Source of the DNA: Sulfurospirillum arsenophilum NBRC 109478
GTDB taxonomy: Bacteria; Campylobacterota; Campylobacteria; Campylobacterales; Sulfurospirillaceae
Reading direction: 5' to 3'
DNA length: 64,000 bases
Assembly (NCBI RefSeq): GCF_000813345.1
Contig: NZ_BBQF01000001.1
Span: 682,001-746,000 of the forward strand
Made by a program: the position numbers and the translations under genes. Positions 55,475 through 64,000 of this stretch are shown piece by piece (positions within the stretch are counted from its first letter, which is position 1; every line of letters starts with the position of its first letter). The notes below the pieces were generated by a model that saw nothing but the letters and a program-made list of their open reading frames with translations, searched no databases and was not told the DNA's origin.

Positions 55475-56571
55475 TGTCACTGAATGCTCTTAAAATCGGC
55501 AAATACACGATTGAATATCCTATTGTTCAAGGTGGTATGGGACTAGGAATAAGCTGGGATAAGCTTGCAGGAACAGTAAGTTTAGAAGGCGGTTTAGGTG
55601 TCATTAGCTCTGTTGGAACAGGCTACTATGAGAACACACACTTTAGCAAGAAAAATATCAATACACGTCCTTTTGAAACAGAGAATTTCTACTCAAAAAC
55701 AGCATTAACGGCGATTGTAGAAAATGCACGTAAAATCTGTGGTTCTAAACCACTGGCTATGAATATTCTCTATGCGATTAATGATTATGAACGCGTCATC
55801 AAAGACTCCTGTGAGGCAGGGGTTAATATTATCATTACGGGTGCTGGTCTTCCAACCAATATGCCTGAATTTACAGCTGACTATCCTGATGTTGCACTTG
55901 TCCCCATTGTCTCTTCGGCTAAGGCACTTAAAATTATCTGTAAACGTTGGACACAACGCTATAACCGTCTGCCTGATGCGATTGTTGTTGAGGGACCACT
56001 TAGTGGTGGGCACCAAGGTTTTACGTATGAGCAGTGCAGTCAAGAAGAGTATCAACTTGAAAATTTAATAGCACCTATTAAAGAAGAGATCAAAGCATGG
56101 GGAGATTTCCCACTTATTGCCGCAGGTGGTATTTGGGATCGTTCGGATATCGATAAAATGATTGCCTTAGGTGCTGATGGTGTACAAATGGGAACACGCT
56201 TTATTGGAACGCATGAATGTGATGCCGATAAAAACTTTAAAGAAGTCCTATTAAAAGCGCAAAAAGAAGACATTCAACTTTTCAAATCACCTGTTGGCTA
56301 TCCTGCTAGGGGAGTTCGAACGAATTTGATTCGTATGGTTGAAAAAAGAGAAGGTCCGGCAATTCGCTGTATCAGCAATTGTGTTAGCCCTTGCCATAGA
56401 GGTCAAGAGGCAAAAGCTGTAGGCTACTGTATCGCAGATAGTTTAAGTGATGCGTATATGGGAAAATTGGAAACGGGGCTCTTTTTTACAGGAGCAAACG
56501 GTTTTAAACTTAATGAAATTATTAGTGTGAAAGAGCTCATTGCAAAGTTGGTACATGGGGAAGCAAATTAG
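55474..56571 (+). CDS. Nitronate monooxygenase/NPD family flavoprotein
   Basis: 365 aa FMN-binding TIM barrel of the 2-nitropropane dioxygenase family: VQGGMGLGISWDKLAG at the N terminus, VVEGPLSGGHQGFTYE with the active-site histidine, and AAGGIWDRSDIDKMIALGAD with GVQMGTRFIGTHEC for phosphate. The true substrate is often not nitronate. A cysteine-rich patch follows near 300 (CISNCVSPCHRG). Cotranscribed with tyrS; overlaps the amidase start. Confidence 0.88.
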   Translation: MSLNALKIGKYTIEYPIVQGGMGLGISWDKLAGTVSLEGGLGVISSVGTGYYENTHFSKKNINTRPFETENFYSKTALTAIVENARKICGSKPLAMNILYAINDYERVIKDSCEAGVNIIITGAGLPTNMPEFTADYPDVALVPIVSSAKALKIICKRWTQRYNRLPDAIVVEGPLSGGHQGFTYEQCSQEEYQLENLIAPIKEEIKAWGDFPLIAAGGIWDRSDIDKMIALGADGVQMGTRFIGTHECDADKNFKEVLLKAQKEDIQLFKSPVGYPARGVRTNLIRMVEKREGPAIRCISNCVSPCHRGQEAKAVGYCIADSLSDAYMGKLETGLFFTGANGFKLNEIISVKELIAKLVHGEAN

Positions 56572-58243
56572 ATCATTTGTTATTTTGCTGTTGACATGTA
56601 TAGCGCTTTTTGGCGCACCTAATTACATGCAACAGCTTGAGCAGTATGATGCCCAAATGAAGGGCGCGAATAATGACGAGATGCTACGCGTCTTTCATGG
56701 ACTCAAAGCAGTCTATATTCAAGCCATTATTTCTGGAGATGAAAACCTCAAAAAAGAGACGTTAGAGCGCCTCATTAAAACGGCAAAACTACTGAAACTT
56801 GATGCCTCAAAATATGAGTCAGAACTAGCTACTTTAGGTAGAGATACTAAAAAATCAGCTCCATCTAAACCACTGATTCCACCTCCTGCTGCGGAAGAGA
56901 GCTTTGAGTCATCTAGGAGTAGTGCTAGCAACACTGTTTCGACGGTTCCTGCAGCAACTTCTACAGCGTCATCATCATCTTCGTTCAAAGAGAATAAAGT
57001 TGTGACCGCACCAGCATCCAGTACATCAGGAACAATACAAACCTCTTCATCTCTTCCAAAAAATTATAATGGTAGCAATGTCTTACATCATGTGAAAACA
57101 AGTGAAGAAGAAATTGTGCTTGATTTTGGCTCCGCTGTTACTGAAAGCAGTGTTAAAGTTTTTGTGCTTAAAACGGCAGATGGCTATAAAAAAATCATTG
57201 ATATCCCTGCCATCATTATGAATGCACCCCTTACCATTGCAACACCGAAAAAGTTACAAGGATTACGCATTAGCCAGTACAATGCCAATGCCATTCGCAT
57301 TATTTTAGATGCTCCAACTGCTTTTGAAACATATGTGAGCGTTTTAGATACACAAGTGATTTTATCGCTCAATAAAAAACCAATTTTGACTGAAAAAAGA
57401 ATCATGACACCCGCACCAGTTGCTGAAATACCAAAAAAAGCACCTGTTGTTGCATCTACACCTGAACCAGCTTCCAAATCTTACACGGCAACGGCTTCTG
57501 CACTAGAAACTCCCGTTGCACCAAGTAAAGCCACACCATCATCCAACAAAAAAGGGCTAAAACGCGATAAGACAATTGTGATTGATGCAGGGCATGGTGG
57601 CAAGGATGCAGGTGCAATTGGCTATAAGCAACGCATGGAAAAGCATCTTGTTCTTGAAATGGCATTGCAACTAGGAAAAGAGCTTAAATCACGAGGCTAT
57701 AAAGTTTTTTACACACGTCAGAGCGATGAATTTATTGATCTTAGAGATCGTACGAAAGTCGCCAATGATAAAAATGCTGATCTATTTATTTCTATCCATG
57801 CTAATGCTGCACCCAATGAAGTCAAAAAGCTTTCTATGAAAGGGTTAGAGACATTTTTTCTCTCTCCTGATCGATCAGAACGTTCTAAAAACGTAGCTGC
57901 TTTAGAAAATCAATCAACTATGGAAGAGATGGATTTTTACTCTAAAGAGACCTTCTTAAATGTCTTTAATCGGGAGAAAATCGTTCTTTCAAATAAAGTG
58001 GCAATTGATGTGCAATCAAGTATGCTCAAAAGTGTAAGGAAAAAATACAGTGTTGAAGATGGAGGGGTAAGAGAAGCACCATTTTGGGTTTTAGTGGGTG
58101 CAACGATGCCTTCTGTTTTAATTGAAGTAGGTTATATTAGCAATCCGGAAGAATCCGATAATATGTTCAATCCTCAGTACCAAAAGCAGCTTGTGGATGG
58201 TATCAGTGATGGTCTTGATCAGTATTATACTAACAATCCCTGA
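56555..58243 (+). CDS. N-acetylmuramoyl-L-alanine amidase (AmiA/AmiC type)
   Basis: 562 aa from the ATG at 56555 (a TTG at 56540 is also in frame). Signal peptide to about residue 24 (after LFG), a Ser/Thr-rich linker, an AMIN-type domain (VLHHVKTSEEEIVLDFG and after), a second Pro/Ala/Ser linker, then the zinc amidase domain: TIVIDAGHGGKDAGAIG, the glutamate in MEKHLVLEMA, FISIHANAAP and VLIEVGYISNPEE. Cuts septal murein. The presumed partner, the degenerate LytM protein with FtsEX, lies in the same operon. Convergent with the CinA-like gene (14-base overlap). Confidence 0.94.
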   Translation: MGKQIRSFVILLLTCIALFGAPNYMQQLEQYDAQMKGANNDEMLRVFHGLKAVYIQAIISGDENLKKETLERLIKTAKLLKLDASKYESELATLGRDTKKSAPSKPLIPPPAAEESFESSRSSASNTVSTVPAATSTASSSSSFKENKVVTAPASSTSGTIQTSSSLPKNYNGSNVLHHVKTSEEEIVLDFGSAVTESSVKVFVLKTADGYKKIIDIPAIIMNAPLTIATPKKLQGLRISQYNANAIRIILDAPTAFETYVSVLDTQVILSLNKKPILTEKRIMTPAPVAEIPKKAPVVASTPEPASKSYTATASALETPVAPSKATPSSNKKGLKRDKTIVIDAGHGGKDAGAIGYKQRMEKHLVLEMALQLGKELKSRGYKVFYTRQSDEFIDLRDRTKVANDKNADLFISIHANAAPNEVKKLSMKGLETFFLSPDRSERSKNVAALENQSTMEEMDFYSKETFLNVFNREKIVLSNKVAIDVQSSMLKSVRKKYSVEDGGVREAPFWVLVGATMPSVLIEVGYISNPEESDNMFNPQYQKQLVDGISDGLDQYYTNNP

Positions 58244-58964
58244 TCGTTTTCCCTTTTGCTAGAGCTGCATCTTTAAAATAGCGTGACCACTGCTCTACCA
58301 AAGCTTGTTTTGTGTGTGCAAGGTAAATCTCAACAATGCGTTTATCTCCCACAAAGCGTGGTAATGACGAGAAGTTCAGCTCTTTGGGAAGGGCTTCCAT
58401 AATTTCAATCAAATCATTTTCCGTTGAGTCCACCACAAATGAAGTGCTGTAGAGCTTAGGTTGCATTAGGAAATGCTTATCCAGAGCTTCTTGCACCATA
58501 GGCCACGCCATTGAGGGGAATCCGGGTGTAAAAAAGAAACGGTTAAAAAGCGAAAAGCCAGGCACGTGATTGACCACATTGTGTAAAAGTTCGGATGAGG
58601 GTGGAAGCATTGCCATGTTAATGCGGTACGGATACGCCTCATCTCCAAACTGGTTGACAATGAGCTCTTTTGCTTTTACATGTAAAGCTAAAGGCTCTCC
58701 TGTAAAGACTTCACTGGCAATGGCACGCGTAAGATCATCGGGTGTTGCACCAATACCTCCAAAGCAAAACATCACACTCTTTGGATCTTGTAAAATCATA
58801 TTGAAACAGTTTTGGATGAGGGCAGGGGAATCTTGAATAACGAGACTTCCTACATGTAAAAGTCCGCGGTTTTGTAGCTCTTGGTTAAGAAAGGTGAAGT
58901 GTTTATCTACTCTGCGACCATTGAGAAGCTCAGTCCCAATGATGACAGAGTAGAAATGGTGCAT
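58230..58964 (-). CDS. CinA-like protein, molybdopterin-binding domain only
   Basis: 244 aa with the MoaB/MogA-type fold: IIGTELLNGRRVDKHF at the N terminus and FCFGGIGATPDDLTR in the middle. Full CinA carries a C-terminal deamidase domain for NMN; that domain is absent here, so only the pyrophosphatase-type part is present. One palindrome copy encodes ALHVKAK, and a weaker one LLHVG. Starts one base after the adk stop, on the same strand. Confidence 0.85.
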   Translation of the reverse strand: MHHFYSVIIGTELLNGRRVDKHFTFLNQELQNRGLLHVGSLVIQDSPALIQNCFNMILQDPKSVMFCFGGIGATPDDLTRAIASEVFTGEPLALHVKAKELIVNQFGDEAYPYRINMAMLPPSSELLHNVVNHVPGFSLFNRFFFTPGFPSMAWPMVQEALDKHFLMQPKLYSTSFVVDSTENDLIEIMEALPKELNFSSLPRFVGDKRIVEIYLAHTKQALVEQWSRYFKDAALAKGKTIRDC

Positions 58965-59537
58965 TTAGATATTGCTTTTAACGAAGCTTTCCATCTCACT
59001 TACGATCTCTTCGATGGTACGTTCGCCATTGATTTTATGAAGAAGGTTTTTAGCACCGTAAAATGCTTGAATTCCTGCTAAGGGCTCTGTGTAAACTTTC
59101 ATACGGTTTTTGAAGACTTGAACGTTGTCATCAGCGCCTCTTGCACGTCCTAAAACACGGTCACATGCGACTTGCTCGCTGACTTCTACTTCAATGACAG
59201 ATACCAGTTTAACGGCTGTCTCTTGAGCGAGAATGGCATCAAGTGCTTTCATTTGCTCATCTGAACGTGGGAAGCCATCTATAAGGACAACATTTTTAGG
59301 GCTATTTTTGATAGCACTTACAATGGTATTGATAACGATATCAAGAGGGACAAGATTTCCAGCACTGACAAACGAATCAATCGTTTTACCAAGTTCACTA
59401 CCACTTGCAACCTCGTCACGAAGCAACTCACCGGTTGAATAGTGTGCGATTACATCGCTGTTTTTTTCTGCGATAAGACTCGCATCCGTTGTTTTACCAC
59501 TGCCTGGGGCGCCAATAATCAAAAATAGTTTCTTCAT
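58965..59537 (-). CDS. adk: Adenylate kinase
   Basis: 190 aa from the ATG at 59537 (AAAGGA nine bases upstream; an ATG at 59546 sits on it). P-loop [14 protein letters not shown]-binding [20 protein letters not shown] and [12 protein letters not shown], where the LID is short, the short-type enzyme common in this phylum. Between aspS and the CinA-like gene, same operon. Confidence 0.95.
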   Translation of the reverse strand: MKKLFLIIGAPGSGKTTDASLIAEKNSDVIAHYSTGELLRDEVASGSELGKTIDSFVSAGNLVPLDIVINTIVSAIKNSPKNVVLIDGFPRSDEQMKALDAILAQETAVKLVSVIEVEVSEQVACDRVLGRARGADDNVQVFKNRMKVYTEPLAGIQAFYGAKNLLHKINGERTIEEIVSEMESFVKSNI

Positions 59538-59551
59538 CAACAACATTCCTT

Positions 59552-61300
59552 TTATTTGGTTTTTTCTCTAAGTCTAATGCCAAGGTCACGCAACTGATCA
59601 CCCTCAACTGCACTCGGTGCTCGGGTAAGCAGACATTGTGCTTTTTGGGTTTTAGGGAAGGCAATAACATCGCGAATGCTCTCACTTTTGGTAATAAGCA
59701 TCATCAAACGATCAAGTCCGATAGCTAAACCACCATGCGGAGGTGCTCCGAATTTAAGTGCATCGAGTAAGAATTCAAACTTCTCATGCGCCTCTTCATC
59801 GCTGATACCAAGAAGATTAAATACTTTTTGTTGAATCTCTTTCTTATGAATTCTGATACTACCACCACCAAGTTCAACACCGTTGAGAACGACATCATAG
59901 GCGATAGATTCCATCTCATCGATTGGCGTGTTGTCAATGTCTTTTGGCATAGTGAATGGATGGTGAAGTGCTTTAACTCTACCATTTTCAACTTCAAACA
60001 TTTCAAAATCAACGACCCACACAAACTCAAATCTGTCTTTTGGGATGATGTTCATTTGTTCTGCTAAGAAAATACGGAAACGACCCATATAATCAAGGAC
60101 GAGTTTTTTCTCACCCGCACCAAAGAAGATGGCATCACCTACTTGAAGGTTTGCTGCATTCACAATCGCTTGTAAATCTGCTTCTTCAAAGAATTTGGTA
60201 AGTGGACCTTTAAGTCCATCTTCTTTCATTTGAAAATAGCCAAGTCCTGAAGCTCCGAATTTTCTGACATACTCTTCAAAACCTTGCATTTGGCGTTTTG
60301 AGAAGATATTGTCGCCATTAGGTACTTTCAGTGCTTTGATACGATTTTTCTTTGTGTCTTTTGCAATGTTGCTAAAAATTTCATTTTTACAGTTTGCAAA
60401 GATGTCCATAACGTCAATCATAGAGAGGTCATAACGAAGGTCAGGTTTGTCTGAACCATACGTTTCCATAGCTTCTTTATAGCGAATACGGTTAAACGGA
60501 GTAGTGATCTCATGTCCACATGCTTTGAAAACGTCTTTTAAAAGATTTTCGGTTACTTTCATAACGTCTTCTTGATTACAGAAGCTCATCTCGATGTCGA
60601 TTTGCGTAAATTCAGGTTGACGATCCGCGCGTAAGTCTTCGTCACGGAAACATTTAGCCACTTGGAAATAACGATCAAACCCTGCACACATTAAAAGTTG
60701 TTTGAAAAGTTGTGGAGATTGTGGAAGGGCATAAAATTCGCCATTGTGAACACGACTTGGTACGAGATAATCACGCGCACCTTCAGGTGTAGATTTCGTT
60801 AAAATAGGTGTTTCAACTTCCAAAAAGCCCTGTGCATCCAATGAATTTCGAACTGCTACGGTTGCTTTACTTCTTAGTTTGAAAATTTCGTAAGCTTTAG
60901 GATTGCGAAGATCAAGGTAACGGTACTTTAAACGTACATCTTCACCGACGTTATTGTCACCAATGACAAACGGAACGGTTTCGCTAGCGTTTTCAACGAT
61001 AAGCTCATCGACAACAATCTCGATTTTACCTGTTTTAAGACGTGGATTTTCCAATCCTTCGCCTCTGGCTCTCACTCTTCCTTTGGCTTTGAGAACGAAT
61101 TCATCTCTCACATGAGCGGCAATTTCGTGTGCTGAAACGCTATCTTCAGGATCACAGACGAGCTGTACAAGTCCTGATTTATCACGAAGGTCGATAAAGA
61201 TTACGCCACCATGATCTCTGTTACTATTTGCCCAGCCACACACTTCTACAACTTCGCCAATGTTGGCGACATCTAAATCGGTACAATAATGACTTCTCAA
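59552..61300 (-). CDS. aspS: Aspartyl-tRNA synthetase
   Basis: 582 aa class II enzyme with N-terminal OB fold ([23 protein letters not shown]), [11 protein letters not shown], the GAD insertion, [18 protein letters not shown] and the C-terminal [12 protein letters not shown]. The bacterial order aspS-adk and the divergent nadK-recN match C. jejuni, with a YajG-like gene inserted here. In this phylum AspRS is often non-discriminating and works with GatCAB; this cannot be told from the sequence. Confidence 0.96.
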   Translation of the reverse strand: MRSHYCTDLDVANIGEVVEVCGWANSNRDHGGVIFIDLRDKSGLVQLVCDPEDSVSAHEIAAHVRDEFVLKAKGRVRARGEGLENPRLKTGKIEIVVDELIVENASETVPFVIGDNNVGEDVRLKYRYLDLRNPKAYEIFKLRSKATVAVRNSLDAQGFLEVETPILTKSTPEGARDYLVPSRVHNGEFYALPQSPQLFKQLLMCAGFDRYFQVAKCFRDEDLRADRQPEFTQIDIEMSFCNQEDVMKVTENLLKDVFKACGHEITTPFNRIRYKEAMETYGSDKPDLRYDLSMIDVMDIFANCKNEIFSNIAKDTKKNRIKALKVPNGDNIFSKRQMQGFEEYVRKFGASGLGYFQMKEDGLKGPLTKFFEEADLQAIVNAANLQVGDAIFFGAGEKKLVLDYMGRFRIFLAEQMNIIPKDRFEFVWVVDFEMFEVENGRVKALHHPFTMPKDIDNTPIDEMESIAYDVVLNGVELGGGSIRIHKKEIQQKVFNLLGISDEEAHEKFEFLLDALKFGAPPHGGLAIGLDRLMMLITKSESIRDVIAFPKTQKAQCLLTRAPSAVEGDQLRDLGIRLREKTK

Positions 61301-61497
61301 TGTTTATTCCTATAATGAAGGGTGTTTTGTTAACCCTTGAATGTCGTTTTTTAAAAGGTATCAGTATAGCTAAATGTAGCTTTTCTTTAGTTTATTTGGG
61401 AAAAGATTGTCATTGTTTTGCTTAGAGTTACGTATCTATACATTTCTGTCTGGTTTGAAGTATTGGTATTGTGGGCGTTTTGGTCAAAAGAAGGGGT

Positions 61498-61516
61498 GAG
61501 GAGAGAAATTCTCCTC
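61498..61516 (-). terminator. Hairpin after the YajG-like lipoprotein gene
   Basis: GAGGAGA / TCTCCTC, perfect 7-bp stem with a 5-base loop, seven bases beyond the stop. On the minus strand it is followed by a C/T-rich stretch ending in TTTT. Confidence 0.55.
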
Positions 61517-61522
61517 GGTACA

Positions 61523-62089
61523 TTACATACGTGTTAAACGTGTAACGATTTGATCGATGCTGTCTGTAAAAAGAGAGTATAAAAAGGGTTCTAAATCTTT
61601 AGAATTATACGAAGGTGCGATCCATTTGCTTCCTTTTTGTCGGAAGTTTTGGGTAATCACTTCATCTCCTTTACGAACTACGACTTCGATTTCAATCTCA
61701 CCTTTTAGGTTCGCATCAAAGTTTTTGTCATTGTAAACAAGCTCAATATCTTTAATCGCAACTTCTACCACTAAGTTAGCTTCATTGGTGTCTGCGTTTG
61801 TGTTAAAGCCTGCAAGATTAAGTGCATAGCCTAAGCCTTCGGTATATTTCTCAGCGAAGTTTTCGTTGCTGTAGAAGTTAATTGCACTACCACTTTTTTG
61901 ATCAACATAACCGATAATGTTTTTCTTTGCACGTAGATCTTTAACTGTTCGTAGATAAACAATTTTTTGATCACGTGTTAATGGTCCTTTGTACTCTGCT
62001 TTGTAAGATTCAAGGCTTAGTGCTTCGTTTTTGTAGGTACAACCACTAAAAATTAACAGTGTCATAGCTACGAAAAAGAGATATTTCAT
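61523..62089 (-). CDS. YajG-like lipoprotein
   Basis: 188 aa. Signal peptide with lipobox IFSGC (cysteine at 17), then an all-beta/alpha periplasmic domain (YLRTVKDLRAKKNIIGYVDQ and VVEVAIKDIELVYNDKN). It fits the YajG family of uncharacterised outer-membrane lipoproteins; a remote match, so the family call is moderate. Good GAGGAG site. Divergent from nadK. Confidence 0.72.
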   Translation of the reverse strand: MKYLFFVAMTLLIFSGCTYKNEALSLESYKAEYKGPLTRDQKIVYLRTVKDLRAKKNIIGYVDQKSGSAINFYSNENFAEKYTEGLGYALNLAGFNTNADTNEANLVVEVAIKDIELVYNDKNFDANLKGEIEIEVVVRKGDEVITQNFRQKGSKWIAPSYNSKDLEPFLYSLFTDSIDQIVTRLTRM

Positions 62090-62188
62090 TGTAGTACTCC
62101 TCGTATATGACCCCTTGAAGAGGTCTATAATATTGGCGAATTATAGCATAATCGCTGATTAATAAAAGACACGCTAGAATGAGTTATC

Positions 62189-63064
62189 ATGAAAATAACC
62201 AATCATACTCAAAAATTAACCACTATTTCTGCTGTTGGTCTTGTGAGCAAACCCAACGATGGTACGCTTATGGACTACGTACAAGAGATTGAAGTGGCAT
62301 TGCAAAAACATGGCGTAAAACTGCTTATCGAAGAGAAGAGTGCCCAAGCGTTAGGTTGCGTTGGTGTTAGCTTCAAGCAGATGTGCGCCCAAAGTGATTT
62401 CCTTATCTCCCTAGGCGGTGATGGCACTTTGATCTCATTGTGCCGAAGAAGTTTTACCTACCATAAGCCTGTTCTTGGAATTTATGCTGGGCAATTAGGC
62501 TTTTTAACCGATATTCAGACCGATGAAATCAGCCATTTTATTGAAGAACTCTTTGTGGGAAATTACCGTATTGATACGCGTATGATGCTCGAAGTCTCTT
62601 TACATGTAAACGGTAAAATTGAAAAAGTAGTCGCCTTTAATGACATAGTTTTGTCACGTTCCAAAATCTCACATATGAGCAATATCAAAGCTTTTGTAGA
62701 TGGAAAACTTTTTAATTCCTATTATGGGGATGGGCTCATCGTTTCAACGCCTACAGGCTCAACTGCGTACAATCTTTCAGCAGGTGGCCCCGTTGTTTAT
62801 CCGCTCACCGAAGCATTAATTTTAACACCAATTTGTCCGCACTCACTCTCTCAGAGACCATTGGTTTTACCGGTTGATTTTGAAGTCTCATTTGAAAGTG
62901 ATGGTGATACGGTCATTGTTGTAGATGGACAAGACACCTATACGATGAATGAGGTTGAACGTGTTAGCGTTCGCATTGCAAAGCAAGGTGCAGAGCTTAT
63001 TCACAGTTTAGATCGGGATTATTTTGAAATATTGAAAAAGAAATTGCATTGGGGGCATGTGTGA
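62189..63064 (+). CDS. nadK: NAD kinase
   Basis: 291 aa. GGDG motif in FLISLGGDGTLISLC, GQLGFLTDI, and DGLIVSTPTGSTAYNLSAGGPV are the standard signature blocks. Makes NADP from NAD. TATAAT at 62126-62131 may be its promoter. A palindrome copy encodes SLHVNG near 137. The stop overlaps the recN GTG. Confidence 0.96.
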   Translation: MKITNHTQKLTTISAVGLVSKPNDGTLMDYVQEIEVALQKHGVKLLIEEKSAQALGCVGVSFKQMCAQSDFLISLGGDGTLISLCRRSFTYHKPVLGIYAGQLGFLTDIQTDEISHFIEELFVGNYRIDTRMMLEVSLHVNGKIEKVVAFNDIVLSRSKISHMSNIKAFVDGKLFNSYYGDGLIVSTPTGSTAYNLSAGGPVVYPLTEALILTPICPHSLSQRPLVLPVDFEVSFESDGDTVIVVDGQDTYTMNEVERVSVRIAKQGAELIHSLDRDYFEILKKKLHWGHV

Positions 63065-64000
63065 TAGAGCGATTATTGATTAAAAATCATCTCTCTTTTG
63101 CTGAGTGTGATATAGAGTTTAAAAAAGGTTTAGTGGTTTTTAGTGGACCAAGTGGCGCTGGTAAATCAGTGCTGATGCAAGGGCTTCTTTCTTTGTTTGG
63201 GTATGGCGATGTGCATGCCGATGTCATTGAAGCGGTTGTGGGTAAAAAACTTGGTCTTGATGCCTTTGGTTTTGAAGAGGAAGAGCCAAATATTTTTAAA
63301 TTTCTCAAAGCTAAAAATGCACGATATTTCATTAACTCTCAAGCCGTTTCAAAAAAAGGAATGGTGGAACTCTCGCGTACTTTTGTGAATTATCTCTCGG
63401 TCAAAGACAACAGTGAATTTGAAAATAGCCGTCTTTTAGGCTTATTGGATGGTGTATGTGCCAGCAAAGAACCTTCACATACAGAATATGTGAGTAAATT
63501 TGAAACATTATTCACTGAATATAAAACACTTAAAGAAGAGCTAAATCGCATCGAAGCTGAAGAGAAAAAAGTTGAAGATCTCAAAGAGTTTGCACGCTTT
63601 GAAATTGCTAAAATTGATGAGGTTTCTCCAAAAATTGGTGAAGATGAAGAACTTGTGAGTTTTAAAAAATCACTCTCCAAAAAAGAGAAGATCGAAGCGG
63701 CGATGCAAAAAGCAGGTGCTATCTTTGAACTTGAGGGAAGTGTCATCGAAGTTTTAAATCTCATTGAAACCGATAACAGCTTTTTTGATGCCTGCATGAA
63801 TGAGTTACGCCTTGTCTTTGAAAAGCAAAATGAAACCTTAGAAGCACTCGAAGAGATCGATGTAGAGTCACTTTTAGATCGCATCGAAAAGATCGCACAA
63901 CTCAAAAAACGTTATGGCTCGATTGAAGAGGCGTTAGCGCATAAACAAAAACGTCAAGAAGAGTTGGCACGGTATGAAAATATCGCTTTTGAGAAAGCTC
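63061..64000 (+). CDS. recN: DNA repair protein RecN, N-terminal part (cut by window end)
   Basis: GTG start overlapping the nadK stop (GTGA). The frame is open to the window end, 313 codons. SMC-like: IERLLIKNHLSFAECDIEF, Walker A SGPSGAGKSVL, and long coiled-coil arms with the RecN marks RFEIAKIDEV and LKKRYGSIEEALAH. Acts in double-strand break repair. Gene pair nadK-recN as in Campylobacter. Confidence 0.92.
   Translation, partial: MIERLLIKNHLSFAECDIEFKKGLVVFSGPSGAGKSVLMQGLLSLFGYGDVHADVIEAVVGKKLGLDAFGFEEEEPNIFKFLKAKNARYFINSQAVSKKGMVELSRTFVNYLSVKDNSEFENSRLLGLLDGVCASKEPSHTEYVSKFETLFTEYKTLKEELNRIEAEEKKVEDLKEFARFEIAKIDEVSPKIGEDEELVSFKKSLSKKEKIEAAMQKAGAIFELEGSVIEVLNLIETDNSFFDACMNELRLVFEKQNETLEALEEIDVESLLDRIEKIAQLKKRYGSIEEALAHKQKRQEELARYENIAFEKA

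Noticed and set aside
61318-61338. AAGGGT/ACCCTT hairpin in the aspS leader as a riboswitch or T-box
   Set aside because: Only six pairs, no T-box or other known leader elements; too small to call.

Overview
The window is about 39-40% GC by eye and reads as the chromosome of a Campylobacterota (epsilonproteobacterial) species, most likely a free-living Sulfurospirillum-type organism. Several blocks keep the gene order I recall from Campylobacter jejuni: pheT-aroA-ispH-rpsA-(anchored protein)-serA; flgS beside a class V aminotransferase; rodA-rluD-flpA-trmB-ftsE-ftsX-M23-pyrH-rpoZ-spoT-tyrS-NPD-amiA; and adk-aspS facing nadK-recN. A CowN gene (nitrogen fixation under CO), a MutS7-type mutS with an HNH nuclease tail, many efflux genes and chemoreceptors fit an environmental relative rather than a host-adapted Campylobacter. 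The genus is an inference.

Layout. 1-7.0 kb: tightly coupled core operon (phenylalanyl-tRNA synthetase beta, shikimate, isoprenoid, ribosomal protein S1, serine synthesis) closed by a hairpin terminator. 7.2-12.6 kb: tripartite efflux operon whose RND permease is encoded as two half-proteins. 12.7-13.3 kb: small HTH regulator plus an overlapping 55-codon gene, with a palindrome-rich AT-rich region upstream. 13.3-16.4 kb: EF-P, an HBM-type chemoreceptor, a DJ-1 protein. 16.5-19.5 kb: MutS7-HNH. 19.5-26.2 kb: housekeeping and accessory genes (DUF2721, CvfB-like, HI0933 flavoprotein, HemJ, CowN, a 53-aa entericidin-like lipoprotein, GGDEF/EAL protein, host-attachment-family protein, old yellow enzyme). 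26.2-31.9 kb: CmeABC/AcrAB-type efflux operon that runs into the old yellow enzyme gene. 32-34.1 kb: PAS protein plus Cache chemoreceptor, translationally coupled. 34.2-42.8 kb: FlxA-like protein, DnaE, FlgS, aminotransferase, Kup. 43-45 kb: secreted protein, CAT-anticodon tRNA, RodA. 45-58.2 kb: long core operon including a complete divisome hydrolase-control set (FtsE, FtsX, degenerate LytM activator, amidase). 58.2-64 kb: CinA-like protein, Adk, AspS, YajG-like lipoprotein, NadK and the start of RecN.

The most striking signal is not a gene. The 12-bp perfect palindrome TTTACATGTAAA occurs 20 times exactly and about 10 more times with one mismatch in 64 kb, against roughly 0.015 expected exact copies from base composition. 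Copies lie inside unrelated genes, always in the two reading frames that avoid a stop (giving Leu-His-Val-Lys or Phe-Thr-Cys-Lys), and between genes, where pairs or half-pairs fold into terminator-like hairpins. This resembles DNA uptake sequences of Neisseria/Haemophilus or cyanobacterial HIP1, but its function here is unknown to me.
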